Part shown: positions 12,254-18,487 of the stretch, piece by piece
How positions within the stretch are numbered: position 1 is the first letter of the stretch
How the letters are laid out: each line of letters begins with the position of its first letter
DNA from: Actinomycetota bacterium
GTDB taxonomy: Bacteria; Actinomycetota; Acidimicrobiia; Acidimicrobiales; Microtrichaceae
Reading direction: 5' to 3'
NCBI GenBank assembly: GCA_018268735.1
Contig: JAFDWA010000006.1
Span: forward strand, 1-18,487
DNA length: 18,487 bases
Notes under the pieces: model-generated
Seen by the model: the letters and a program-made list of their open reading frames with translations, nothing else
What the model was told of the DNA's origin: nothing
The model's database searches: none
Position numbers and translations under genes: made by a program

Positions 12254-15097
12254 GTGGGAAGCCCCCTCGTCATCGTGGAGTCACCGGCCAAGGCCCGGAC
12301 CATCGCCGGGTACCTGGGCGACGACTACGTCGTCGAATCGTCGATCGGACACATCCGGGACCTCCCGCGGAACGCTGCCGACGTGCCCAAGCAGTACAAG
12401 GGCCTCCCGTGGGCGCGCCTCGGTGTCGACACCGAGAACCACTTCAAGCCGCTGTACGTGGTCTCACCCGACAAGAAGGACCACGTCCGGCACCTCAAGG
12501 CCGCGCTGCGCGATGCCGACGAGCTCTACCTCGCGACCGATGAGGACCGCGAGGGCGAGGCGATCGCATGGCACCTCCTCGAGGTGCTGAACCCCCAGGT
12601 CCCGGTCCGACGCATGGTGTTCCACGAGATCACCCCCGAGGCGATCCACCACGCGCTCGAGCACCCGAGGGAGCTCGATCGACGTCTCGTCGACGCGCAG
12701 GAGACGCGTCGGATCCTCGACCGCCTGGTGGGCTACGAGGTCTCGCCGGTGCTGTGGAAGAAGGTCGGCTCGGGCCTCTCCGCCGGCCGGGTGCAGTCCG
12801 TCGCGACGCGGATCGTGGTCGAGCGCGAGCGTGAGCGGATGGCGTTCCGGGCTGCGAGCTGGTGGGACCTCCAGGCGCGGTTCCACCACGGCGATGCCTC
12901 GAAGGACCAGACCCCGTTCCCCGCGACCCTCGTCGAGCTCGGCGGCCGCCGGCTCGCGTCGGGCAAGGACTTCACCCAGGACGGCCGGCTCGGCACCTCT
13001 GCGGCGGTCGTGCTGCTCGACGAGGCCGGAGCCGCAGCGGTCAGGGAGGGCCTCCTCGACGCGCCGGTGCACGTCCGGTCCGTCGAGCGCAAGCCGTACA
13101 CACGTCGACCGTCTCCTCCGTTCATGACCTCGACGCTGCAGCAGGAGGCGGGACGCAAGCTGCGGATGTCGTCGTCGATGGCGATGTCGACGGCCCAGCG
13201 GCTGTACGAGAACGGCTACATCACCTACATGCGGACCGACTCGACCACGCTGTCGGACGCGGCGCTGTCCGCTGCTCGACGCCAGATCGAGGAGCGGTAC
13301 GGCTCGGCGTACCTGCCCGATGCACCGCGTCGCTACGCGAACAAGGTCAAGAACGCGCAGGAGGCGCACGAGGCGATCCGGCCGGCCGGTGACTCGTTCC
13401 GGACGCCCGAGGAGGTCCGTGGCTCGCTGTCGGGCGCGGAGCTGCGCCTGTACGAGCTGATCTGGCAGCGGACGATCGCGTCGCAGATGACCGACGCCCG
13501 CGGCGAGTCGGTGCAGGTGCGGCTGCATGCGGAGACGGCGCCGCTGTCGATGCCGGTCGACGGTTCGACCGGCGCACGTGACGTCGTGTTCGCTGCCTCC
13601 GGGCGAACCATCCTGTTCCCCGGCTTCCTGCGTGCGTACGTCGAGGGCAGCGACGATCCTGATGCTGCGCTCGACGACCAGGAGCGGATCCTGCCGGACA
13701 TGGCCGAGGGTGACGAGGTCCTGGCCGACGACCTCGACGTGATCGGCCACGAGACGCAGCCGCCTGCCCGCTACACCGAGGCGTCGCTCGTGAAGCGGCT
13801 GGAGGAGTTGGGAGTCGGTCGGCCGTCGACCTACGCGTCGACGATCTCCACGGTCCAGGACCGCGGCTACGTGTGGCGCAAGGGCACCGCCCTCGTGCCG
13901 AGCTTCACCGCCTTCGCGGTCATCACCCTGCTCGAGCAGCACTTCCCGACGTTGGTCGACTACGCGTTCACCGCTGCCATGGAGGAGGACCTCGACCGCA
14001 TCGCGACGGGTTCAGAGGACATGGAGCCGTGGCTGCGACGCTTCTACTTCGGAGCCGATGCCGGCGACGGCCTCGCCCTGAAGCGGCTGGTCGAGGACCT
14101 CGGCGACATCGATGCCCGGGCCATCAACTCGATCCCTCTCGGAGCGGACGCCGACGGCGTGCCGATCGTGGCGCGGGTCGGGCGCTACGGGCCGTACCTC
14201 GAACGCGGCAGCGGCGACGACGTCGAACGTGCGTCGATCCCCGACGACACGCCACCGGACGAGCTCACCCCGCAACGTGCGGTCGAGCTGCTCGAAGCTC
14301 CCTCCGGGGACCGGGACCTCGGCACCCATCCGGGCACCGGGCTGGTCGTCCACCTCCGAGCGGGTCGCTTCGGTCCCTACGTGCAGGAGGGCGAACACGA
14401 CGACGAGACCGGGCTGAAGCCGCGGACGGCGTCGCTGTTCTCGACGATGGACCCGGCGACGGTGACGCTCGAGGACGTCCTGCCGCTCCTGGACCTGCCC
14501 CGGGAGGTGGGTGCCGACCCCACCGACGGCGTGGTGATCACCACGCAGAACGGGCGCTACGGGCCGTACCTCAAGAAGGGGACCGACTCGCGCTCGCTCG
14601 ATGCCGAGGCGCAGATCCTCACGCTCACGCTGGAGGAGGCGCTGGCGATCCTCGCGCAGCCGAAGCGGCGCCGTGGCCAGGCCGCACCGAAGCCTCCCCT
14701 CAAGGAGCTCGGCCCCGATCCTGACTCGGATCGTCCGATCGTGGTGAAGGACGGCCGCTTCGGGCCCTACGTCACCGACGGCGAGACCAACGCCAGCCTC
14801 CGCAAGGGCGATTCGCTCGAGGATCTGACGATGGAGCGGGCGCTCGAGCTGCTCGCCGACCGTCGGGCCCGCGGCCCGGCCAAGAAGAAGTCTGCGGCCA
14901 AGAAGAAGTTCGCAGCCAGGAAGAAGTCTGCGGCCAAGAAGAAGTCTGCGGCCAAGAAGCGCACGACGACGAAGAAGACGGCTGCCACCGAGAAGGACGG
15001 GGCCGAGAAGGCCACTGCGGAGCGGGCCCCGACGATGCGCTCGGCCGGCAGCTCGCCGGTCGACGGGGGTGACGACGCGCCGGACGGCGGTGAGTGA
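12254..15097 (+). CDS. topA: DNA topoisomerase I (type IA)
   Basis: Relaxes negatively supercoiled DNA by transient single-strand breakage. The 947-residue protein begins with the TOPRIM domain: E9 in LVIVESPAKARTI and D96, D98, E100 in LATDEDREGEAIAWHL. The core includes GRVQSVATRIVVERE, and the active-site tyrosine is Y325 in GYITYMRTDSTTL. Instead of zinc fingers the C-terminal part has four repeats with the core G(R/F)xGPY(L/V), near residues 641, 703, 767 and 834, followed by a Lys-rich tail, as in other actinobacterial TopA. GTG at 12254 is placed by the promoter and by the conserved N terminus starting 5 residues later. No Shine-Dalgarno is seen, so it may be leaderless. Its end overlaps the MFS gene by 8 bases. 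Confidence 0.97.
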   Translation: MGSPLVIVESPAKARTIAGYLGDDYVVESSIGHIRDLPRNAADVPKQYKGLPWARLGVDTENHFKPLYVVSPDKKDHVRHLKAALRDADELYLATDEDREGEAIAWHLLEVLNPQVPVRRMVFHEITPEAIHHALEHPRELDRRLVDAQETRRILDRLVGYEVSPVLWKKVGSGLSAGRVQSVATRIVVERERERMAFRAASWWDLQARFHHGDASKDQTPFPATLVELGGRRLASGKDFTQDGRLGTSAAVVLLDEAGAAAVREGLLDAPVHVRSVERKPYTRRPSPPFMTSTLQQEAGRKLRMSSSMAMSTAQRLYENGYITYMRTDSTTLSDAALSAARRQIEERYGSAYLPDAPRRYANKVKNAQEAHEAIRPAGDSFRTPEEVRGSLSGAELRLYELIWQRTIASQMTDARGESVQVRLHAETAPLSMPVDGSTGARDVVFAASGRTILFPGFLRAYVEGSDDPDAALDDQERILPDMAEGDEVLADDLDVIGHETQPPARYTEASLVKRLEELGVGRPSTYASTISTVQDRGYVWRKGTALVPSFTAFAVITLLEQHFPTLVDYAFTAAMEEDLDRIATGSEDMEPWLRRFYFGADAGDGLALKRLVEDLGDIDARAINSIPLGADADGVPIVARVGRYGPYLERGSGDDVERASIPDDTPPDELTPQRAVELLEAPSGDRDLGTHPGTGLVVHLRAGRFGPYVQEGEHDDETGLKPRTASLFSTMDPATVTLEDVLPLLDLPREVGADPTDGVVITTQNGRYGPYLKKGTDSRSLDAEAQILTLTLEEALAILAQPKRRRGQAAPKPPLKELGPDPDSDRPIVVKDGRFGPYVTDGETNASLRKGDSLEDLTMERALELLADRRARGPAKKKSAAKKKFAARKKSAAKKKSAAKKRTTTKKTAATEKDGAEKATAERAPTMRSAGSSPVDGGDDAPDGGE
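14879..14968 (+). repeat. Five tandem 18-base units in topA encoding the Lys-rich tail
   Basis: Units begin at 14879, 14897, 14915, 14933 and 14951. The first four differ by only a few bases and the fifth is degenerate. They encode AKKKSA, AKKKFA, ARKKSA, AKKKSA and AKKRTT (residues 876-905 of TopA). Such a tail binds DNA and aids processivity in actinobacterial TopA. The repeat number is likely to vary between relatives. Confidence 0.85.
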
Positions 15098-16838
15098 TCT
15101 GTCCGGAGCGGGAGACGTCGCCCCGATCGCAGATCGGGGGGCATCCGGGGTCGGACCACCCGGGTGGGTCGAGCGCCTCTTCATCACGCGGCGCTTCTTC
15201 GCCCTCTTCAACGTCCAGGTCATCTCGGCGCTCGGCGACTGGGTCGGGTTCTTCGCCATCACCTCCCTCGCGGCGTCGATCTCGAGTCAGCCGGAGGCTG
15301 CGATCGCTCTGGTGACCACGGCGCGCGTGGCGCCGGGCATCTTCTTCGCCCCCTTCATCGGCGTGATGGTCGACCGCTTCGACCGCAAGCGCATCATGGT
15401 CGTCGCCGACGTGTCACGGGCGGTCGTGTTCCTGTTGCTGCCGCTCGTGCAGACCGTGCCCGGTCTCATCGTGGCGAGCTTCGTCCTCGAGCTGTTCACG
15501 CTCGCCTGGTCCCCGGCGAAGGAGGCGACGGTGCCCTTGGTCGTCCCGTCGGACTCGCTCACGACCGCCAACTCGCTGGGGCTCGTCGCCGCGTACGCCA
15601 CGATGCCGATCGCCGGGCCGATCCAGTTCGTGTTGAAGGTGCTCAACGACCACCTCGCCGAGATCTCCTTCCTCGGCTTCCTCGGGCTGAGCCGGGAGCT
15701 GGGCGACACCCAGACCCTGGCGTTCTACTTCGACGCCCTGTCGTTCCTCGTCTCGGCCCTGTTGATCTCGCGGTTCGTGTACCGGGGTCTCCCGTCGAGC
15801 TCGGCGGCCGCACGTCGGGAGCGTGCGCTGGCCGCCGGCGTCGGCGCCGAGGCAGGAGCCGCGTCCACGATCGCTGCGGCCGCAGCAGACGAGCGCTCGA
15901 GCCTCCGTCGGACGATCGACGAGATCCGAGAGGGCCTGCAGTTCATCTACATGAACCCGGTGGTGCGTGGGGTCATCCTCGGGCTCGCGACGGGGCTCAT
16001 CGGCGGCGCGATGCTCGTCCCGCTCGGACCGACGTTCGCGAAGTTCGTGATCGGCAACGCCAACACGTTCCCCCTGTTCATCACGGCGCTCGGCCTCGGC
16101 GTCGCGGTCGGCGTGGTCTCCCTGTCGGTGCTCCAGCGTCGACTGCCGAAGGAGCAGGCGTTCCCGATCCTCGTGTTCGCCGGTGGCGTGTCCATGTTCT
16201 TCGGGGTCTCGATGTCGACGTTCTGGTTGGCAGCCCTCGGCATCTTCGGCCTCGGTGCCTGTGCGGGAGCGGTGTACGTGCTCGGCTTCACCCTCCTGCA
16301 GGAGCACACCGACGACGAGCTCCGCGGTCGGATCTTCGCGACGATGCTGACCCTGGTGCGGGCCTGCGTGCTGCTGGCGCTCGTGATCGGTCCGGTGCTC
16401 GCCACGGTGTTCAACGGGTTCGCGCGCGCCGCGACCGGCGAGCAGACCGGCGTGCCGTCGATCGGGGTGTTCGGCGTGGATCTCGCGATCCCCGGCGTGC
16501 GGCTCACGCTGTGGCTCGCGGCGCTGATCCTCTGCGCCGCTGGGGTCATCGCCGGGCGCTCGATGAAGCTCGGGCTTCGGGAGCAGCTGCGCGGCGGGCT
16601 CCGCAACGCGATCGGAGCGAACGGGGACGAGCGATCGAGGGAGAACCACCCGACGGCGCTCCCGTCGGCTGCCGCTGCGGCCGAGGTGCTGGCCGAGGGC
16701 CTCGGCATCTCGGCACCGCTCCCGCCGTCGCATCCTGGCGAGACCGTCCGCGGGTCGGAGCCATCCGCCCAGCCACCTGCGAACCCCTCGGCCGACGACG
16801 TCGGCGGCGACGGACGATCGAGCGGAGGTGCTCCATGA
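15090..16838 (+). CDS. Major facilitator superfamily transporter (DHA3-like exporter)
   Basis: Integral membrane carrier of 582 residues, probably a proton-driven exporter; the substrate is unknown. The start of the membrane domain, FFALFNVQVISALGDWVGFFAITSLA, and the loop GVMVDRFDRKRIMVVADVSRA between segments 2 and 3 are typical of DHA3/macrolide-efflux-like MFS proteins. About 12 hydrophobic segments are visible. The linker between the two halves is long and Ala-rich (residues about 240-275), and the last about 90 residues are hydrophilic, Pro/Ser/Ala-rich and probably disordered in the cytoplasm. The GTG start at 15090 overlaps the topA stop by 8 bases; a GTG at 15069 is also in frame but would extend the overlap. 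The stop overlaps the tmk start (ATGA). Placement between topA and tmk suggests co-transcription, not a shared function. Confidence 0.88.
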   Translation: MSDLSGAGDVAPIADRGASGVGPPGWVERLFITRRFFALFNVQVISALGDWVGFFAITSLAASISSQPEAAIALVTTARVAPGIFFAPFIGVMVDRFDRKRIMVVADVSRAVVFLLLPLVQTVPGLIVASFVLELFTLAWSPAKEATVPLVVPSDSLTTANSLGLVAAYATMPIAGPIQFVLKVLNDHLAEISFLGFLGLSRELGDTQTLAFYFDALSFLVSALLISRFVYRGLPSSSAAARRERALAAGVGAEAGAASTIAAAAADERSSLRRTIDEIREGLQFIYMNPVVRGVILGLATGLIGGAMLVPLGPTFAKFVIGNANTFPLFITALGLGVAVGVVSLSVLQRRLPKEQAFPILVFAGGVSMFFGVSMSTFWLAALGIFGLGACAGAVYVLGFTLLQEHTDDELRGRIFATMLTLVRACVLLALVIGPVLATVFNGFARAATGEQTGVPSIGVFGVDLAIPGVRLTLWLAALILCAAGVIAGRSMKLGLREQLRGGLRNAIGANGDERSRENHPTALPSAAAAAEVLAEGLGISAPLPPSHPGETVRGSEPSAQPPANPSADDVGGDGRSSGGAP

Positions 16839-17446
16839 CGACGGGACGGTTCATCGTGTTCGAGGGTGGCGAGGGGACGGGGAAGTCGACGCAGGCAGCG
16901 CTGCTGGCCGAGCACCTCGACGCCCTGTTGACCCGCGAGCCCGGAGGGACCGAGCTGGGGGCGAGCCTCCGGGGTCTGCTCCTCGGCGCTGCGGGCGACG
17001 GACCCATCGCGGATCGCGCCGAGGCGCTGCTCATGGCAGCCGACCGAGCCCAGCACGCAGCAGAGCTGCTGCGTCCGACGCTCGCCGCCGGCCGGGACGT
17101 CGTGTGCGACCGGTACATCCCCTCGACGGTGGCGTACCAGGGAGCCGGTCGTGGGCTCGATGCAGGGGACCTCACCCGGATCTCCGAGTGGGCCGTCGAC
17201 GGGCTCGAGCCCGACGTGGTCGTGCTGCTCGTGGTCCCCGAGGAGGTGGCGTGGGAGCGCACCGGCGGAGCGCGTGACCGCATCGAGGCTGCGGGTCGTG
17301 GCTTCCACCGCCGAGTCGCGGCATCGTTCCGGGAGCAAGCCGCAGCGGACCCCGACCGCTGGGTCCTCGTCGACGGCACCGGAGGGGTGGACGAGGTGGG
17401 ATCCCGCGTGCGCGACGCGCTGCGACGACGGTGGTCGGACCGATGA
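16835..17446 (+). CDS. tmk: Thymidylate kinase
   Basis: Phosphorylates dTMP to dTDP with ATP, an essential step of dTTP supply. The 203-residue protein shows the P-loop FEGGEGTGKSTQA (9-21), the LTREPGGTELG segment, the DRY motif in VVCDRYIPSTVAYQGAGRGL and the lid ARDRIEAAGRGFHRRV with basic residues, which fits the bacterial type II form. It is shorter than E. coli Tmk (213): the loop between the first helix and LTREPGG is reduced to about HLDAL, whereas relatives carry several more residues. The ATG at 16835 has GGAGGTG at 16824-16830, 4 bases upstream, and overlaps the MFS stop. Its own stop overlaps the holB start. The tmk-holB pairing is common and supports both calls. Confidence 0.96.
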   Translation: MTTGRFIVFEGGEGTGKSTQAALLAEHLDALLTREPGGTELGASLRGLLLGAAGDGPIADRAEALLMAADRAQHAAELLRPTLAAGRDVVCDRYIPSTVAYQGAGRGLDAGDLTRISEWAVDGLEPDVVVLLVVPEEVAWERTGGARDRIEAAGRGFHRRVAASFREQAAADPDRWVLVDGTGGVDEVGSRVRDALRRRWSDR

Positions 17447-18487
17447 ACGAGGTCGTCGGTGACGTCGACCTCTGGTCCGAGGTGGTCGGTCAGCCGGACG
17501 CGGTCGCGCAGCTGCGTGCAGCGGTCGCCAACCCGACCCACGCCTACCTGATCGTCGGACCGGAGGGCTCCGGCACACGCGAAGCTGCCCGCGCCTTCGC
17601 TGCGGACCTGCTCGCCGACGGCGTCGATCCGGACCGGGTGGCGCTGCTGCGACGGCAGGTCGCAGCCGGATCGCACCCGTCGCTCGTCGTGTTGGTCCCC
17701 GAAGGTGACCGCATGCGCCTCCGAGGCGAGTTGGACGTCGTCATCGGTCGTGCCCACAGGGCACCTCCGGTCGGCGAGCGGCAGGTGCTCCTGCTCGAGG
17801 AGATGCACACCGCCGAGCAGTACGCCGCCGCCATCCTGAAGGTGTTGGAGGAGCCGCCGGCGTCGACGGTCTTCCTGCTCGTCGCGGAGGAGCTGCCCGA
17901 GGGGATGGCCACGATCGCGTCCCGATGCGTGCGCATCCAGCTCGGTCCGGTCCCAGATGCCGCGATCCGCGACCGGCTCGTCGCGGAAGGCGTCGATGTC
18001 GACGCGGCGCAGGTCGCCGCCGAGAGCGCCGGTGGATCGATGACCCAGGCGCGCCTGGTGGGCGCGGACCCGGCAGCTGCGGACCGCCGAGCGCTCTGGT
18101 ACTCCCTCCCCGGTCGCCTCGACGGGACCGGGGCGACTGCCGCCGCGCTGGTGGACGAGGTGCAGGCGCGCACCGACGACCTCGCCGCCCCCCTGACGGC
18201 CCGCCAATCGGTCGAGCGCGCAGAGTTCGAGGAGCGAGCGGAGCTGGTCGGGCGGGGCGTCGGAGGGGAGCGGAAGGCGCTGATCGATCGTCACCGGCGT
18301 GAGCAGCGCCGCGTGCGCACCGCCGACCTGAGGGCCGGCCTGGCGGTCCTCGTCGGCCGCTACCGGGACTCGTTGTCGGAGGGTGGATCCCCGGCGGACC
18401 TCGTCGCTGCCGCCGAGGCGGTCCAGGAGCTGGTGGACCGGCTCGCCTTCAACCCCAACGACACGCTGCAGCTGCAGGCGTTGATGA
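17443..18487 (+). CDS. holB: DNA polymerase III delta-prime subunit, 3' end cut by window
   Basis: Subunit of the clamp loader that places the sliding clamp on primed DNA. 348 residues are visible and the frame is open at the window end; the FNPNDTLQLQAL segment resembles the usual C-terminal end, so probably only a few residues are missing. The AAA+ domain begins WSEVVGQPDAVAQLRAAV; then HAYLIVGPEGSGTREAARAF (P-loop position, T45 where Lys is usual), VLLLEEMHTAEQYAAAILKV with LEEPP (Walker B-like and sensor region), and ASRCVRIQL containing the SRC motif (160-162). The cysteines that form the zinc module in E. coli delta-prime are absent. With the changed P-loop, ATP binding is unlikely, as in many delta-prime subunits. 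The ATG at 17443 overlaps the tmk stop (ATGA), so the two are translationally coupled. Confidence 0.92.
   Translation, partial: MNEVVGDVDLWSEVVGQPDAVAQLRAAVANPTHAYLIVGPEGSGTREAARAFAADLLADGVDPDRVALLRRQVAAGSHPSLVVLVPEGDRMRLRGELDVVIGRAHRAPPVGERQVLLLEEMHTAEQYAAAILKVLEEPPASTVFLLVAEELPEGMATIASRCVRIQLGPVPDAAIRDRLVAEGVDVDAAQVAAESAGGSMTQARLVGADPAAADRRALWYSLPGRLDGTGATAAALVDEVQARTDDLAAPLTARQSVERAEFEERAELVGRGVGGERKALIDRHRREQRRVRTADLRAGLAVLVGRYRDSLSEGGSPADLVAAAEAVQELVDRLAFNPNDTLQLQALM

Noticed and set aside
12464..13942. 492-residue minus-strand open frame inside topA
   Set aside because: Antisense to the TOPRIM and active-site domains of topA; no domain seen.
15947..18294. Two large minus-strand open frames across the MFS, tmk and holB region
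   Set aside because: Shadows of GC-rich coding sequence; the plus-strand genes overlap by ATGA and have recognisable motifs.
1..18487. CRISPR arrays, tRNA or rRNA genes, insertion sequences, att sites, restriction or phage-defence islands
   Set aside because: No direct-repeat arrays, RNA gene signatures, transposase or integrase motifs were seen; composition is uniform across the window.

Overview
The window is a compact, strongly GC-rich stretch with many GTG starts, ATGA/GTGA stop-start overlaps and a Lys-rich tail on TopA. Together with the gene order this points to a high-GC actinobacterium. Acidimicrobiia would be my guess, but nothing here proves the class. No tRNA, rRNA, CRISPR array, insertion sequence or prophage was seen, and no gap without a gene exceeds about 175 bases.

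Left part (1-4137, all + strand): the 3' two thirds of a type II glutamine synthetase; a strong hairpin terminator; glutamine-dependent NAD+ synthetase (nadE), whose GTG start sits 6 bases after a TANNNT -10 box (probable leaderless mRNA); an uncharacterised helical protein coupled to nadE by an ATGA overlap; and a primary-like (group 2 type) sigma-70 factor.

Middle (4139-8101, + strand): a probable promoter and hairpin leader, then a translationally coupled Tad-type secretion/pilus operon: short TadZ/CpaE-like ATPase, TadA ATPase, TadB, TadC, a small Flp/DUF4244-like pilin and a TadE-like pseudopilin. It abuts, tail to tail, a large DEAH-type helicase with a C-terminal cysteine cluster (MrfA/YprA-like). 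This is the actinobacterial helicase/secretion neighbourhood, but the second small TadE-like protein and a prepilin peptidase are not present.

Right part (8127-18487): the helicase (- strand) is divergent from a STAS-domain anti-sigma-factor-antagonist-like protein that lacks the usual phospho-serine; an ACAD10/11-like acyl-CoA dehydrogenase (- strand) converges on it. A well-formed promoter then drives topA (DNA topoisomerase I), an MFS exporter, tmk (thymidylate kinase) and holB (DNA polymerase III delta-prime, cut by the window end), all with overlapping stop/start codons.

The order tad - helicase - STAS - topA - tmk - holB resembles, from memory, the Rv3644c-Rv3660c region of Mycobacterium tuberculosis and the bldG region of Streptomyces coelicolor. 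I see no wholly new system. The most unusual points are the serine-less STAS protein, the reduced Tad operon with Ala-type pilin processing sites, and the tightly packed divergent and leaderless promoters.
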